Of a DNA stretch of 15,468 nucleotides, positions 1 through 7,860 are shown one piece after another. The translations under genes and the position numbers were made by a program. The notes below the pieces were generated by a model. That model was given only the letters and a program-made list of their open reading frames with translations, was not told the origin of the DNA and did no database searches. This DNA is from Gemmatimonadota bacterium. GTDB lineage: Bacteria > Gemmatimonadota > Gemmatimonadetes > Gemmatimonadales > GWC2-71-9. Position 1 is the stretch's first letter. The number at the start of each line of letters is the position of its first letter. The stretch lies in contig JACZUR010000020.1 of assembly GCA_022573095.1 (NCBI GenBank), forward strand, positions 1-15,468, in the 5' to 3' direction.

Positions 1-29
1 ATTCGCCCCGTCTTTGTGTGGGGGGAACG

Positions 30-78
30 AAAAGGGGGCCGGGGGCACATGCCGTTCGTGCATGCGCCCCGCGCCCCC
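30..78 (-). terminator. Strong GC-rich intrinsic terminator of the choice-of-anchor B gene
   Basis: Read on the minus strand, 47 nt after the stop codon at 125, the RNA can fold into a long hairpin. Bases 73-78 pair with 34-39, 66-70 with 42-46, and 60-64 with 48-52 (plus one G-U pair), leaving a 7-nt loop at 53-59. The stem is followed directly by four U residues (AAAA at 30-33 on the plus strand). A stem this long and GC-rich with a U-run and correct placement fits a rho-independent terminator. Only small bulges interrupt the stem. Confidence 0.8.
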
Positions 79-124
79 GCGCCCTCGTGTCCCCGCGCCC
101 CCTAGCGCGTTGGCAGGGTCCGAT

Positions 125-2515
125 CTATGGGACCAGGTTCTGTGTCTTCTGTAGTACGAAGAGCCCTTCCTGTCCGCTGGTTACTACGACGACTCCACTT
201 TTAAAGAACGGATAATTACTCCACGAACCGCTCATGCCGGCCGAGTTGTCGCCAATTGGGACGGTATCGAAGTAACCCACCTCTACCGGGGCTTCGACGT
301 CGCTGATATCGAGAATACGCAACCCGGATTGGTAGTTGGACTGGTACATCAGGTTGCCTCGGATATAGAGGTTGTGATCGCTCGCCTCCTGCGTACCGAA
401 GTGTTCTTTTAGCAACACCGGGTCGTCCAGATCGGAGATATCGAAGATCAACGTGCGAGTCCGGTTTATCTCTTCACTCGCGAGCTCGTCCCCCTCGTCG
501 TCCATAAAGAAGTAGCGATGATCTTCGGTGACCCAGCCCTGGTGTGCGTAAGCAACGTTAGGATAAGTGGCGTTGGACACCGCGATAGTATTGTCTTTGT
601 CGGTTACGTCCGCGATGCTGAGGGCCGTTTCGTTGGAACCGAAGCAGATCTCATGTCCCTGGTAGTCGGTATCCGGACCGTTGTAGATGATGCATTGGGC
701 GTCGTGGCTGTAACCGGTGTTGTTGCGCCCAGTGGCCGGGTCCGAGAAACATCCCGTGAAGGTCGGATTCAACGGCTCCCTGATGTCGATCATGTGGAGA
801 CCACCACCGCAGGTCTCGCCGGCGGAGTTTACACCAACAGCGTAGGCATAACCGGTCTCCTCATTGATCACGATGTTGTGAGCGGAGCCGAGACCCGCGT
901 AGTGAGCGGTCTCCTCGAAGGTGACGGGACCGGCACCGACGTCGCGCAACTGTGTCAGGTCGAACACCTGCATACCGTGCTCGCCGGCGCCGTCTGCAAC
1001 GATGAATGCGTGGTCTGCGTACACTTTGATATCACGCCACACGCTGGTGGGCGCCCCTTCGGTCTTCGGTAGCTCACCGATGTACACAGGATTCGAGGGA
1101 TCTGTGATATCCACGAAGGCAGTTGCATCTTGGCGGCCTACGAGAGCGTATTCCCGGCCCGTTTCCGGATCCTCCCAACCCCACACGTCGTTGACCCGGA
1201 TACCCGCGCCGCCGCCAAGGTCACGTACGGGAAGGAACGAAACGAGATTCATATCGCCGCAGTCGAACAATTCTGCAGTACCGTCCGTGCACTCTACGGT
1301 TTCGCCTGCGATCATCTCCAATCCGTCGTAGGTGTCACTCCTAAGCGTAGCGGTAATCGCCCAGCGACCGGACTCAGTGTCCTTCTCGAGTACGTATGCG
1401 GCGCCGCTGCCTCGTATACCGGCCACCGCGAAGTCGTCGTTGGCAGCTAGGTATCCTGAGAAGTAGTCGCCGGATTCCAGGCCGTCGGTGCCAAGCTTGG
1501 TCACGCTGATCCAGTCGCCACTTTCATTGGCACTTACAATGTAGAGTATGCCCCTGAAACCGTTGGATCCCGGTGCGCCCACGAAGTAGTCGCTTCCCGC
1601 GATCGCAACGTTTCTGCCGAAACGGGTCTGATCCGCTCCGTCGAATGGTACCAGCTTCTGCATCGGTACCCATTCTTCCGCATCTGTGTCGAACCGGTAG
1701 GGAAGAGCTTCTCCCTTCATATCGTCAACGAACAGCGAACCGAGTAGCGCGTAGTCTCCCTCGAGAATGAGGTGAAATGCCAGCTGGTCTCCCTCTTCGA
1801 GATCCTCGGGTCCGACTGTGCCTTGTTCCACCCACTCACCGGCCTCGTTTAGCTGGAAGAAATAGACCGCGCCCCGCTGCTCGTCGTGGCCTCTTGCTGC
1901 GATGAGAGCCTTGTCGCCGTCCAGATCGAGCGCGGTGCCAAACCTGTCTCCCACCTCGCTGTCACCGCCGCGCAGCTTGGCAACCTCCGACCAGTTGCGG
2001 CCGCTTCTTCTGAAGACGTAGACAGCTCCGATGGAATCACTTCTCTCGGCGCCGACCATCACGTAGTCGCCGCTGACACGGGCGGTCAAACCGAAGTTGT
2101 CGCCGTCGGCGACGTCGCTGCCGGTTAGCTTGGCTACCTCGCGCCACCGCCCGTTACGCTCCCTCTCGAACACGTAGGCGGCACCAAGCGGTCCGTCTCC
2201 CGTCACTACCATCGTGTTTCCATCCACATCGATTGCGGTACCGAAACGGTCTCCCCACTCCCCGTCGGACGCTTCTAGCCGTTGCGACACTTCCCATCCG
2301 TCACCCGTGCGCGAGTAAATGAAAACGAACCCACCTTGATAGGTGTTCTGGGACTCACCCACCATGATTTCCTGGTCACTGACGGCGAGACTCCGACCGA
2401 ATCCGGTGAGAGATACCGGCGCTCGATCCTCAGATAGGAACGACTGTGCCGCGAGCGGAGTCGACATAAGAGAGAGAAGCGTTAGACCAATGATCTGCGT
2501 CGGGAAATTCTTCAT
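125..2515 (-). CDS. Secreted FG-GAP-like propeller / choice-of-anchor B family protein
   Basis: A predicted exported protein of 796 residues with no known enzymatic role. It opens with a signal peptide (MKNFPTQIIG, hydrophobic core, cut near PLAAQ). Residues about 30-395 hold roughly six degenerate repeats of the form GDRFGTAIDVDGNTMVVTG...GAAYVFER, an integrin-type FG-GAP-like beta-propeller. From about residue 405 the choice-of-anchor B domain begins with two cysteines (ECTDG, DCGDMNL) and WGWEDPETGREYALVG, and continues through LVIVD-type repeats (FVDITDPSNPVYIG, MQVFDLTQL, LIFDISDLDDP, LRILDISDVEAP) to GLFVLQK. The domain is named because it is normally followed by one of several C-terminal anchoring signals; here only five residues follow. 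The start chosen is the ATG at 2515, because AAAGGGG lies 6 nt upstream; an in-frame TTG at 2539 lacks this support. It is monocistronic and followed by a strong terminator. The family call is confident; surface location and binding role are inference. Confidence 0.9.
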   Translation of the reverse strand: MKNFPTQIIGLTLLSLMSTPLAAQSFLSEDRAPVSLTGFGRSLAVSDQEIMVGESQNTYQGGFVFIYSRTGDGWEVSQRLEASDGEWGDRFGTAIDVDGNTMVVTGDGPLGAAYVFERERNGRWREVAKLTGSDVADGDNFGLTARVSGDYVMVGAERSDSIGAVYVFRRSGRNWSEVAKLRGGDSEVGDRFGTALDLDGDKALIAARGHDEQRGAVYFFQLNEAGEWVEQGTVGPEDLEEGDQLAFHLILEGDYALLGSLFVDDMKGEALPYRFDTDAEEWVPMQKLVPFDGADQTRFGRNVAIAGSDYFVGAPGSNGFRGILYIVSANESGDWISVTKLGTDGLESGDYFSGYLAANDDFAVAGIRGSGAAYVLEKDTESGRWAITATLRSDTYDGLEMIAGETVECTDGTAELFDCGDMNLVSFLPVRDLGGGAGIRVNDVWGWEDPETGREYALVGRQDATAFVDITDPSNPVYIGELPKTEGAPTSVWRDIKVYADHAFIVADGAGEHGMQVFDLTQLRDVGAGPVTFEETAHYAGLGSAHNIVINEETGYAYAVGVNSAGETCGGGLHMIDIREPLNPTFTGCFSDPATGRNNTGYSHDAQCIIYNGPDTDYQGHEICFGSNETALSIADVTDKDNTIAVSNATYPNVAYAHQGWVTEDHRYFFMDDEGDELASEEINRTRTLIFDISDLDDPVLLKEHFGTQEASDHNLYIRGNLMYQSNYQSGLRILDISDVEAPVEVGYFDTVPIGDNSAGMSGSWSNYPFFKSGVVVVTSGQEGLFVLQKTQNLVP

Positions 2516-2521
2516 TTCAAA

Positions 2522-2528
2522 CCCCTTT
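2522..2528 (-). promoter_or_regulatory. Ribosome binding site fixing the choice-of-anchor B start
   Basis: AAAGGGG on the minus strand sits 6 nt before the ATG at 2515, which also begins a textbook signal peptide. This favours 2515 over the TTG 24 nt upstream. Confidence 0.6.
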
Positions 2529-2643
2529 AGTGATTTCAATATTTGTACGCTGGTGCGGAGAGACTGACCCCTTCATCTGCTCCGCTTGAGGCGTGATCGT
2601 TATTCGTATCGGACGTGCGGTTCTCACTTTTGGTTTCACGGGG

Positions 2644-2667
2644 AGCCCGTTCAGAGTGAAACGGGCT
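2644..2667. repeat. 8-bp inverted repeat with 8-nt loop
   Basis: AGCCCGTT at 2644-2651 is perfectly complementary to AACGGGCT at 2660-2667. There is no T-run on either side, so it is not a typical terminator. It lies about 130 bp upstream of the choice-of-anchor B start and could be an operator or a leader hairpin of that gene. Confidence 0.5.
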
Positions 2668-2906
2668 AGTCCCGGCAGGAGCACGCTGTTCCCCCGGGCA
2701 TTACTACTACGCAGGATCCGTTTTGTGCCACGAGAAGAGCGGACGCATTTCAGGGCGCGCTAGGCAGGCCGCAGGATCGGGCCAATCAGGAGGCACATCG
2801 TCTTGCCAAGCAGGGCGCCGGGCTCCGTCTTATGCTGCAGATGGCGGTCCTTGGCCATGCGTAGTGGGTGAGTTGAATTGACAGGGGCATCCGAAGTCAC
2901 AGTTGC

Positions 2907-2918
2907 AGTTCGCGAACT
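2907..2918. promoter_or_regulatory. 12-bp perfect palindrome, possible operator
   Basis: AGTTCGCGAACT is its own reverse complement. It lies about 160 bp upstream of the aminotransferase start and is flanked by a second complementary pair, AGGGG at 2883-2887 and CCCCT at 2922-2926. Even-length palindromes of this size are typical of dimeric regulator sites, but no regulator gene is nearby and chance occurrence is possible. Confidence 0.3.
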
Positions 2919-3078
2919 CGACCCCTCGAACCATCCACTGGTCTGACATCTGGTTTCCTCCCACAGGCCTTTGAGTATTTGATGCTCACAACACGCACGC
3001 AGCTTACCGGTTGGTCAACGGACCCTACGCAAGAATCGTGAGGCTCGTTGCTCAGTTCAATAAATCTTGTTTTCTTAA

Positions 3079-4227
3079 ATGAAGATGACTCTTCTTCCTT
3101 GCCAGCGCGACAAGTTTGATATACCGGCGGACGTTTCGTACCTGAACTGCGGATACATGTCTCCACTGCCCAACAGCGTGGCGGAGGCTGGTATAGTAGG
3201 CGTCAAACGGAAATCCGCGCCCTGGGTAATTACTGCACCGGATTTCTTTCGAACGTCCGAGAGAGTCAGATCTCTGTTCGCGCAGCTGATAGGCGCATCG
3301 TCAGATGATGTAGCTATCACCCCGTCAGCCAGCTACGGTATAGCGCTCGCCGCGTCAGCGGTGCAAGTGGCTCCCGGCAAGGAAATTCTGATTCTTGCGG
3401 AACAATTTCCGTCCAACTTCTACAGTTGGCAGGAAAAAGCCAGGCAGTGCGGGGCATCGCTGGTTACAGTGCCCGTGCCACATGATTTTGACTGGACGTC
3501 AGCCGTACTAGACAAGATTTCTTCGCGGACCGCCGTTGTTGCGGTTCCAAACTGCCACTGGACGAACGGGGGACTTGTCGACCTCGTGGCTGTGGGATCG
3601 CGTTGCCGCGAAGTTGATGCAGCGTTGGTTGTCGACGGCACCCAATCGCTGGGTGCACACCCGTTCGATCTGGAGAAGATAGGGCCGGACTTCCTCATAA
3701 CCGCGACGTACAAGTGGTTGCTCGGACCCTATAGCCTCGGATTCGTATACGTTGCACCGAGACATCGGTCCGCGCAGCCTCTGGAGCTCAACTGGCTGGC
3801 CCGCGAAGGGAGCGAAGATTTTGCCGGCCTCACCGAGTACACCGACTTGTTTCAGCCGGGCGCGCGCAAGTTCGACGTTGGTGAGCGAGCCAACTTTGCG
3901 CTGATGCCTATGGCCGAGGCGGCGCTCGAACAGATACTCGAATGGGGAGTTGACTCTATTTCCGAATCGCTTTCAGTCCTCACCGGTCGAGCCGCTGAGC
4001 TAGCGGAGGCGAGCGGATTTCCGCCCGTACCGGCGCATCTGCGAGTCGGGCACATGCTTGGTTTCGATATCCCATCGTCGGCGCCGCATGATCTGGTCAC
4101 TCAACTCGCCGATCGAAACATCTACGTGAGCAGACGTGGTAGATCGCTCAGGGTGTCGCCTCATCTCTACAACACGCCGGAGGATATCGATCGACTGATG
4201 AGCGAGCTCGGGAAGTTGGTCGCTTAA
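3079..4227 (+). CDS. Class V aminotransferase-fold PLP-dependent enzyme
   Basis: A probably cytoplasmic enzyme of 382 residues, normal for the fold type I class V aminotransferase family (cysteine desulfurases, kynureninases, isopenicillin-N epimerase-like proteins). Visible hallmarks are the cofactor-binding aspartate in VVDGTQSLG (D186), the Schiff-base lysine in TATYKWLLGPYSLGF (K212), PNCHWTNGGLVDL before them, and an N-terminal LNCGYMSPLP segment. There is no signal peptide. The sequence does not decide between desulfurase, epimerase, lyase or aminotransferase chemistry; the SufS/IscS catalytic cysteine loop is not evident, which argues against a classical cysteine desulfurase. The ATG at 3079 has no clear Shine-Dalgarno sequence; an in-frame ATG at 3085 is an alternative. 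It stands alone, with divergent and convergent neighbours, so context gives no substrate. Confidence 0.85.
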   Translation: MKMTLLPCQRDKFDIPADVSYLNCGYMSPLPNSVAEAGIVGVKRKSAPWVITAPDFFRTSERVRSLFAQLIGASSDDVAITPSASYGIALAASAVQVAPGKEILILAEQFPSNFYSWQEKARQCGASLVTVPVPHDFDWTSAVLDKISSRTAVVAVPNCHWTNGGLVDLVAVGSRCREVDAALVVDGTQSLGAHPFDLEKIGPDFLITATYKWLLGPYSLGFVYVAPRHRSAQPLELNWLAREGSEDFAGLTEYTDLFQPGARKFDVGERANFALMPMAEAALEQILEWGVDSISESLSVLTGRAAELAEASGFPPVPAHLRVGHMLGFDIPSSAPHDLVTQLADRNIYVSRRGRSLRVSPHLYNTPEDIDRLMSELGKLVA

Positions 4228-4246
4228 GGTTTAGTTGCGAGGGCAG

Positions 4247-5749
4247 TTAGTCCAAACTTGGCGCCACTCGGTCTATCATTCTCGGTCTGTCGAGGTCCGC
4301 CAGTGCGCTACCGTCCGACTGCAGCAGAGCAATGATGCTGTCTAGAACATCAGCGTTCAAGGTTTCACGCGGTAACTCTGACAACGGGAATCCGTCGCCG
4401 CCCTGCGCGACGAAATCAGGAACGGCAAGAATGTAGCTTGCTGCGGGGTCGACCACCTCGCCACTGCTCAGGCGCACTTCCACCACTCTCTCCCCGGCAG
4501 GACGTTCGGAATCGTAGGTTACGGTAGCGCCGGAAATGTGGACGCGCGGCCGTCCACGCATTAGCGAATGTTCGAATGTCGCGATCAATTCCGCGCCGGT
4601 GACGGTCACACGCGAGAGTAAGTTGCCGAACGGATGGACCTGAAATAGTTCACCATAGGTAACCGTACCCGCGTCGAGGTCAGCTCGAATACCGCCGTTG
4701 TTGGTGAGGCCGACGTCGGCGCCGGTCCCAGCGCGTATAGCGTCCGCGAAAAGGTTGCCCAGTGCATATTGAGAACCGTCGCGGGGAAGAGCGTGCTCCA
4801 ACGTGGTAATCGTGCGGTTGGCCATGGAATCGATCAACGATTCGTACTCCGACATCACAGCAACGACTGCCGGATTTGGTTGTACCGCGTCCGCATAGGT
4901 GGTGTCGATATGCATACTGTGGCTCACGCTCCCGTCGCGTGTCTTGTAGAGGTCCACTACACCCACAGCACGTCCGTTCGACCACGCTTCGACTACAGGG
5001 ATCCCGTTCGCTTCGGTTGCTGCCACCCGGTGGTCGTGTCCGCCGACGATCAAGTCAACGATCTCGGTGCTGAGTTCTTCGGCGAGTTGTATACTCTCAC
5101 CGCAACGGTCATCGTTACAGAAGGTCGCTGCGTGGCCGACAATTATCGTGAAATCGACTCCTGCGGTCCGCACCTCTTGCAGGATGTCTGCCAGCGACTC
5201 CGCTCCCCGCACAAAGCTCAAACCCTCTACCATTATTGGTCGAACGATCGTAGGGGTACTGGAAGTGATGTAGCCGACAATGCCTATCCTTATCCCTCCC
5301 GCTTCGAGAATCGTGTATGGCCTCGCCCATTCGGGCCGCTCACCGGTATCAGTGTAGAACACATTGGCGGCGAGCCAGGGAAACCGCGACTCTTCCATAC
5401 GGGCCTTTAGCGAGTCTACTCCCCAGTCAAACTCATGATTTCCGATGGCGGCGACGTCGAGTTCCAGGGCGTTGAGGGCTTCGATGATTGACTTGCCGTA
5501 CACGACGTTCGATTGCAGCGTGCCCTGCATCAGGTCACCGGCTGCTACACGTATCGTAACGCAATTACACTCGGCTTCTGCGCTATCCATCGTCGCTGCC
5601 AGCACTGCCACCCCTCCCACAAGCCGTCCCTCGGAGAAAGAATAAGTCCGCGTCGACGGCGCGCCGTGAAGGTCGTTGATTGAGAGCACCCTGAGGTGCA
5701 GAGTGTCCTGGATCGGTGATATGCTGAGAAGGAAAATTAGTCCGAGCAT
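4247..5749 (-). CDS. Periplasmic 5'-nucleotidase / UDP-sugar hydrolase family (UshA-like)
   Basis: A metallophosphoesterase of 500 residues with the full two-domain layout of bacterial 5'-nucleotidases. Metal ligands are visible in order: D26 and H28 (SINDLHG), D72 (AAGDLMQG), N104-H105 (IGNHEFDWG), H206 (VGHA) and H238/H240 (GGHDH). The C-terminal nucleotide-binding domain has the expected NNGGIR (about 350-355), FPFG-like VHPFGNLL (about 371-378) and FVAQGGDGFP. The family hydrolyses nucleotides, UDP-sugars or related phosphoesters outside the cytoplasm to salvage nucleosides and phosphate. The N-terminus is hydrophobic and short (MLGLIFLLSI), a minimal signal peptide without a basic n-region. 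The start is fixed by AGGAG 4 nt before the ATG. It follows the metal operon on the same strand after a 182-bp gap holding possible hairpins, so co-transcription is uncertain. Exact substrate is not decided by sequence. Confidence 0.92.
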   Translation of the reverse strand: MLGLIFLLSISPIQDTLHLRVLSINDLHGAPSTRTYSFSEGRLVGGVAVLAATMDSAEAECNCVTIRVAAGDLMQGTLQSNVVYGKSIIEALNALELDVAAIGNHEFDWGVDSLKARMEESRFPWLAANVFYTDTGERPEWARPYTILEAGGIRIGIVGYITSSTPTIVRPIMVEGLSFVRGAESLADILQEVRTAGVDFTIIVGHAATFCNDDRCGESIQLAEELSTEIVDLIVGGHDHRVAATEANGIPVVEAWSNGRAVGVVDLYKTRDGSVSHSMHIDTTYADAVQPNPAVVAVMSEYESLIDSMANRTITTLEHALPRDGSQYALGNLFADAIRAGTGADVGLTNNGGIRADLDAGTVTYGELFQVHPFGNLLSRVTVTGAELIATFEHSLMRGRPRVHISGATVTYDSERPAGERVVEVRLSSGEVVDPAASYILAVPDFVAQGGDGFPLSELPRETLNADVLDSIIALLQSDGSALADLDRPRMIDRVAPSLD

Positions 5750-5839
5750 GTGACTCCTGCGAATCTCTGGGTTTGATTGGGCTGCTGATGAATTTGCCTG
5801 AGTATCGCCCTATCGGCAATCAGAAGGCCGAAGCCGACG

Positions 5840-5880
5840 CGTCGCAGAGAAAACTGCCGTTCAGTTGCTGAACTGCGACG
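5840..5880. repeat. Nested inverted repeats between permease and nucleotidase genes
   Basis: CGTCGCAG at 5840-5847 is perfectly complementary to CTGCGACG at 5873-5880. Inside it, GTTCAG at 5859-5864 pairs with CTGAAC at 5868-5873 around a 3-nt loop; the two stems share one base, so the RNA can form both stems nearly fully. It lies 51 nt after the permease stop on the minus strand. No U-run follows, so it may be a processing or stabilising structure or a protein site rather than a standard terminator. Confidence 0.45.
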
Positions 5881-5931
5881 GGCACGGCGCAGCCGAGCAG
5901 CGGTTACTGAAAACGAGAAACAGCAGGGTTG

Positions 5932-6777
5932 CTAGAAAGTCCGTCCTTTGAATACGAGAGACTTGATTCCGCCTGCCAACAGGAGGAAGAGACCGAACAT
6001 AACTACGATTAGTGGTCCGGTGGGCAGGTCGTAGGCGAACGAGAGTACTAGCCCGGCAGCCGACGCTAGTATCGAAAAACCCCAGCTAATCGCCAGGAGC
6101 AGCCCGGTGCGTCTTGTAAACAAGAACGCGACCACCGCTGGAACAACGAGAAACGTAAACACGAGGAGGACGCCGGCGACCGGTACGGCCAGCGTGATCA
6201 CCACTCCAAACGAGACATAGAACAAGAAATCCCACCACCGGATATTCCAACCCTCACGCTCTGCTAGATGTTCGTCAAGTGAAATGGTGAGAAAGCGCTT
6301 ACGGAAAAACCAGTGAAAGGCCCCGGCTGCCGCGTATACGATTGACAGCCTAAGTATGGTCGGCCAATCAACCCAGAGAAGCGTGCCGACCATAGCCTCG
6401 CGAATCGCTTCACCTCCAGCCGGCACACGATCTGCAAGAAGCAGTGTCGCAGCTGAGGCGACGACATAGACTATACCTATTATCGCTTCCTGGGGAACGA
6501 GCTTGGTCGCGCTGTCGGGGCGAGTCATCGCGAATATGAATGCCCCCAGCACTGTGAACCCCAACGGGAAGAGATAGGCGGTCACTGAGCCTGGAGTGGC
6601 TCCGGCAATCAACGCAATAATACTGCCGAACGCCGCAATCTGGGCGAGTGAGAGATCGACGAAAATCACCCCGCGAGCGATAACATGTATGCCGAGGTAT
6701 GCGTGTATGGCGACCAGCACCATACAGGCCACGAACGGCGCTATCATGAACTCGAATAGTCCCGACATGCTCTCCAT
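5932..6777 (-). CDS. ZnuB/MntB-type metal ABC transporter permease (ABC-3 family)
   Basis: An inner-membrane permease of 281 residues made almost wholly of hydrophobic segments, the usual length for the ABC-3 family that moves zinc, manganese or iron delivered by a cluster A-I binding protein. Family features are the early GIHVIARGVIFVDLSLAQIA stretch (about 29-48), matching the family's GxHVVxRxxVFVxxALxQ pattern, and the late LAVPVAGVLLVFTFLVVPA segment. It starts 12 nt after the stop of the binding-protein gene, so the two are surely co-transcribed. Two starts are possible: the ATG at 6777, or an in-frame ATG at 6768 with a GGAG three nucleotides before it; the latter would remove only three residues. 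No ATPase gene follows, although permease-ATPase pairs are the norm. Specificity for zinc is inference. Confidence 0.92.
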   Translation of the reverse strand: MESMSGLFEFMIAPFVACMVLVAIHAYLGIHVIARGVIFVDLSLAQIAAFGSIIALIAGATPGSVTAYLFPLGFTVLGAFIFAMTRPDSATKLVPQEAIIGIVYVVASAATLLLADRVPAGGEAIREAMVGTLLWVDWPTILRLSIVYAAAGAFHWFFRKRFLTISLDEHLAEREGWNIRWWDFLFYVSFGVVITLAVPVAGVLLVFTFLVVPAVVAFLFTRRTGLLLAISWGFSILASAAGLVLSFAYDLPTGPLIVVMFGLFLLLAGGIKSLVFKGRTF

Positions 6778-6789
6778 CTGATTTAGACT

Positions 6790-7845
6790 TTAACGGCTTT
6801 CAGAGGCTTGAAACGCGGCCGCCAGTTCACTGACCCAGAGGCTGACGAGGTCGATATAGCTGTCGACGCCTTCCGCGCCCCTGGTGTTCGATGGAACCAC
6901 GACCGCCGTGGCGCCGGTACGCGCCGCTACCCGTTCGATCTGATTTCTATCGTAGTAATTGGTCGAAAAAAGAACCGGAATCCCTTCCGATCTCATGAGG
7001 CGAATCACATTCGCAACGTGTCTGGGTGTCGGCGGAATTCCGGGTTTTGGTTCGATGTATTCGATACACGGTACGTCGAAAGCGCGGGTGAAATAGTCCC
7101 ACTCCTTGTGGTAGCAGACCATGGATCGTCCACGGAAAACCTCCGCCTGTTTCATCCATCCACCCAAACGTTCCACAAGAGGCCTGCCCTGGTACGACTG
7201 GGAGTTGAGGAACTCCCACAGCCCGCCCCCGCCCCCCGACGCCAGGTCGATCACAACATCCGTGCCCAACAACTCGACGAGTTCGTCTCCTACGTGGGCT
7301 CTGATGACCCGCTCCCGCCACTCCATGTACCGGGCTTCGAAAACTTCCGCATTGGCGGGCGATGCGTTCTTGAGCCCGGTGGCTATGTTCCGGCCGATCA
7401 AGATTGCGTTGATGGGATCGGTCCAGATATGTGGATTTCCGAACACGTGAATGTCGCCTTCGGAGCGACTAACTGACTCCGGTATGTCCAGCAGCGGTAC
7501 GCCGGTGTACGCCGTCACGTACCCGGATCCTCCACTGCTAAGGCGGCGATTGCTGGCGCGATCCAGCAGCGCGGGAACCCACAACTCCAAATCGAGTCCC
7601 GTTGTAATGAACACGTCCGCCTGCTGAAGTCCACGCAGAAAACTCGGCCTCGGCTGCACGAAGTGCGGGTTTTCATCTCCTTGCGCGATCGCCGTGACCG
7701 TACCCGCGTCACCGAGTATCTCTGCGGCAATCGACGCGTAGGTAGTAAGCGAAGTGACCACCCTGAGACTGTTATCGCTTGTCTGAGCCGGAAGTGCGAC
7801 CGGCCACAGCCCACTCAAACCGATTACTACGAGAAGTCGCCGCAT
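6790..7845 (-). CDS. ZnuA/TroA-type periplasmic metal-binding protein
   Basis: A solute-binding protein of 351 residues for a metal ABC transporter. It has a signal peptide (MRRLLVVIGL, cut after ALPA at residue 20). The three expected histidine ligands are in place: H61 (NPHFVQPRPS), H139 (GNPHIWTDP) and H246 (CYHKEWDYF). The position of the fourth, usually Glu or Asp in a strand near residue 293-299, reads VLFSTNYYDR; D299 is the only nearby acidic residue and its alignment is uncertain. The His-rich flexible loop of enterobacterial ZnuA is absent, and C244/C260 could form a disulfide. GGAG 4 nt before the ATG fixes the start. It lies 15 nt after the barrel gene and 12 nt before the permease gene. 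The family includes zinc, manganese and iron binders, so the metal is not settled. Confidence 0.92.
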   Translation of the reverse strand: MRRLLVVIGLSGLWPVALPAQTSDNSLRVVTSLTTYASIAAEILGDAGTVTAIAQGDENPHFVQPRPSFLRGLQQADVFITTGLDLELWVPALLDRASNRRLSSGGSGYVTAYTGVPLLDIPESVSRSEGDIHVFGNPHIWTDPINAILIGRNIATGLKNASPANAEVFEARYMEWRERVIRAHVGDELVELLGTDVVIDLASGGGGGLWEFLNSQSYQGRPLVERLGGWMKQAEVFRGRSMVCYHKEWDYFTRAFDVPCIEYIEPKPGIPPTPRHVANVIRLMRSEGIPVLFSTNYYDRNQIERVAARTGATAVVVPSNTRGAEGVDSYIDLVSLWVSELAAAFQASESR

Positions 7846-7860
7846 TCTTCTCCGATTGCC

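Larger units (their letters stand above)
2540..3078. other. Long intergenic region between divergent genes
   Basis: About 540 bp separate the divergent choice-of-anchor B and aminotransferase genes. No reading frame in it has both a ribosome binding site and recognisable protein character. No tRNA cloverleaf was found. It should hold the promoters of both flanking genes, but I could not pick out a convincing -35/-10 pair. It contains an 8-bp inverted repeat (2644-2667) and a 12-bp perfect palindrome (2907-2918), listed separately. Confidence 0.6.

Noticed and set aside
60..120. C-rich run of GCGCCCC units, considered as a tandem repeat or G-quadruplex region
   Set aside because: The units are irregular and most of the stretch is explained as one arm of the terminator stem and its flank.
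518..1072. Open plus-strand frame of 184 codons antisense to the choice-of-anchor B gene
   Set aside because: The opposite strand encodes clear propeller and LVIVD repeats; the antisense product has no family features or ribosome binding site.
2760..2858. Minus-strand frame of 32 codons in the long intergenic region (begins MAKDRHLQHK)
   Set aside because: No ribosome binding site and no recognisable similarity; the length is expected by chance.
4769..5410. Open plus-strand frame of 213 codons antisense to the nucleotidase
   Set aside because: The minus strand carries all metal-binding motifs of the nucleotidase; the antisense frame is rich in His/Arg/Cys without domain character.
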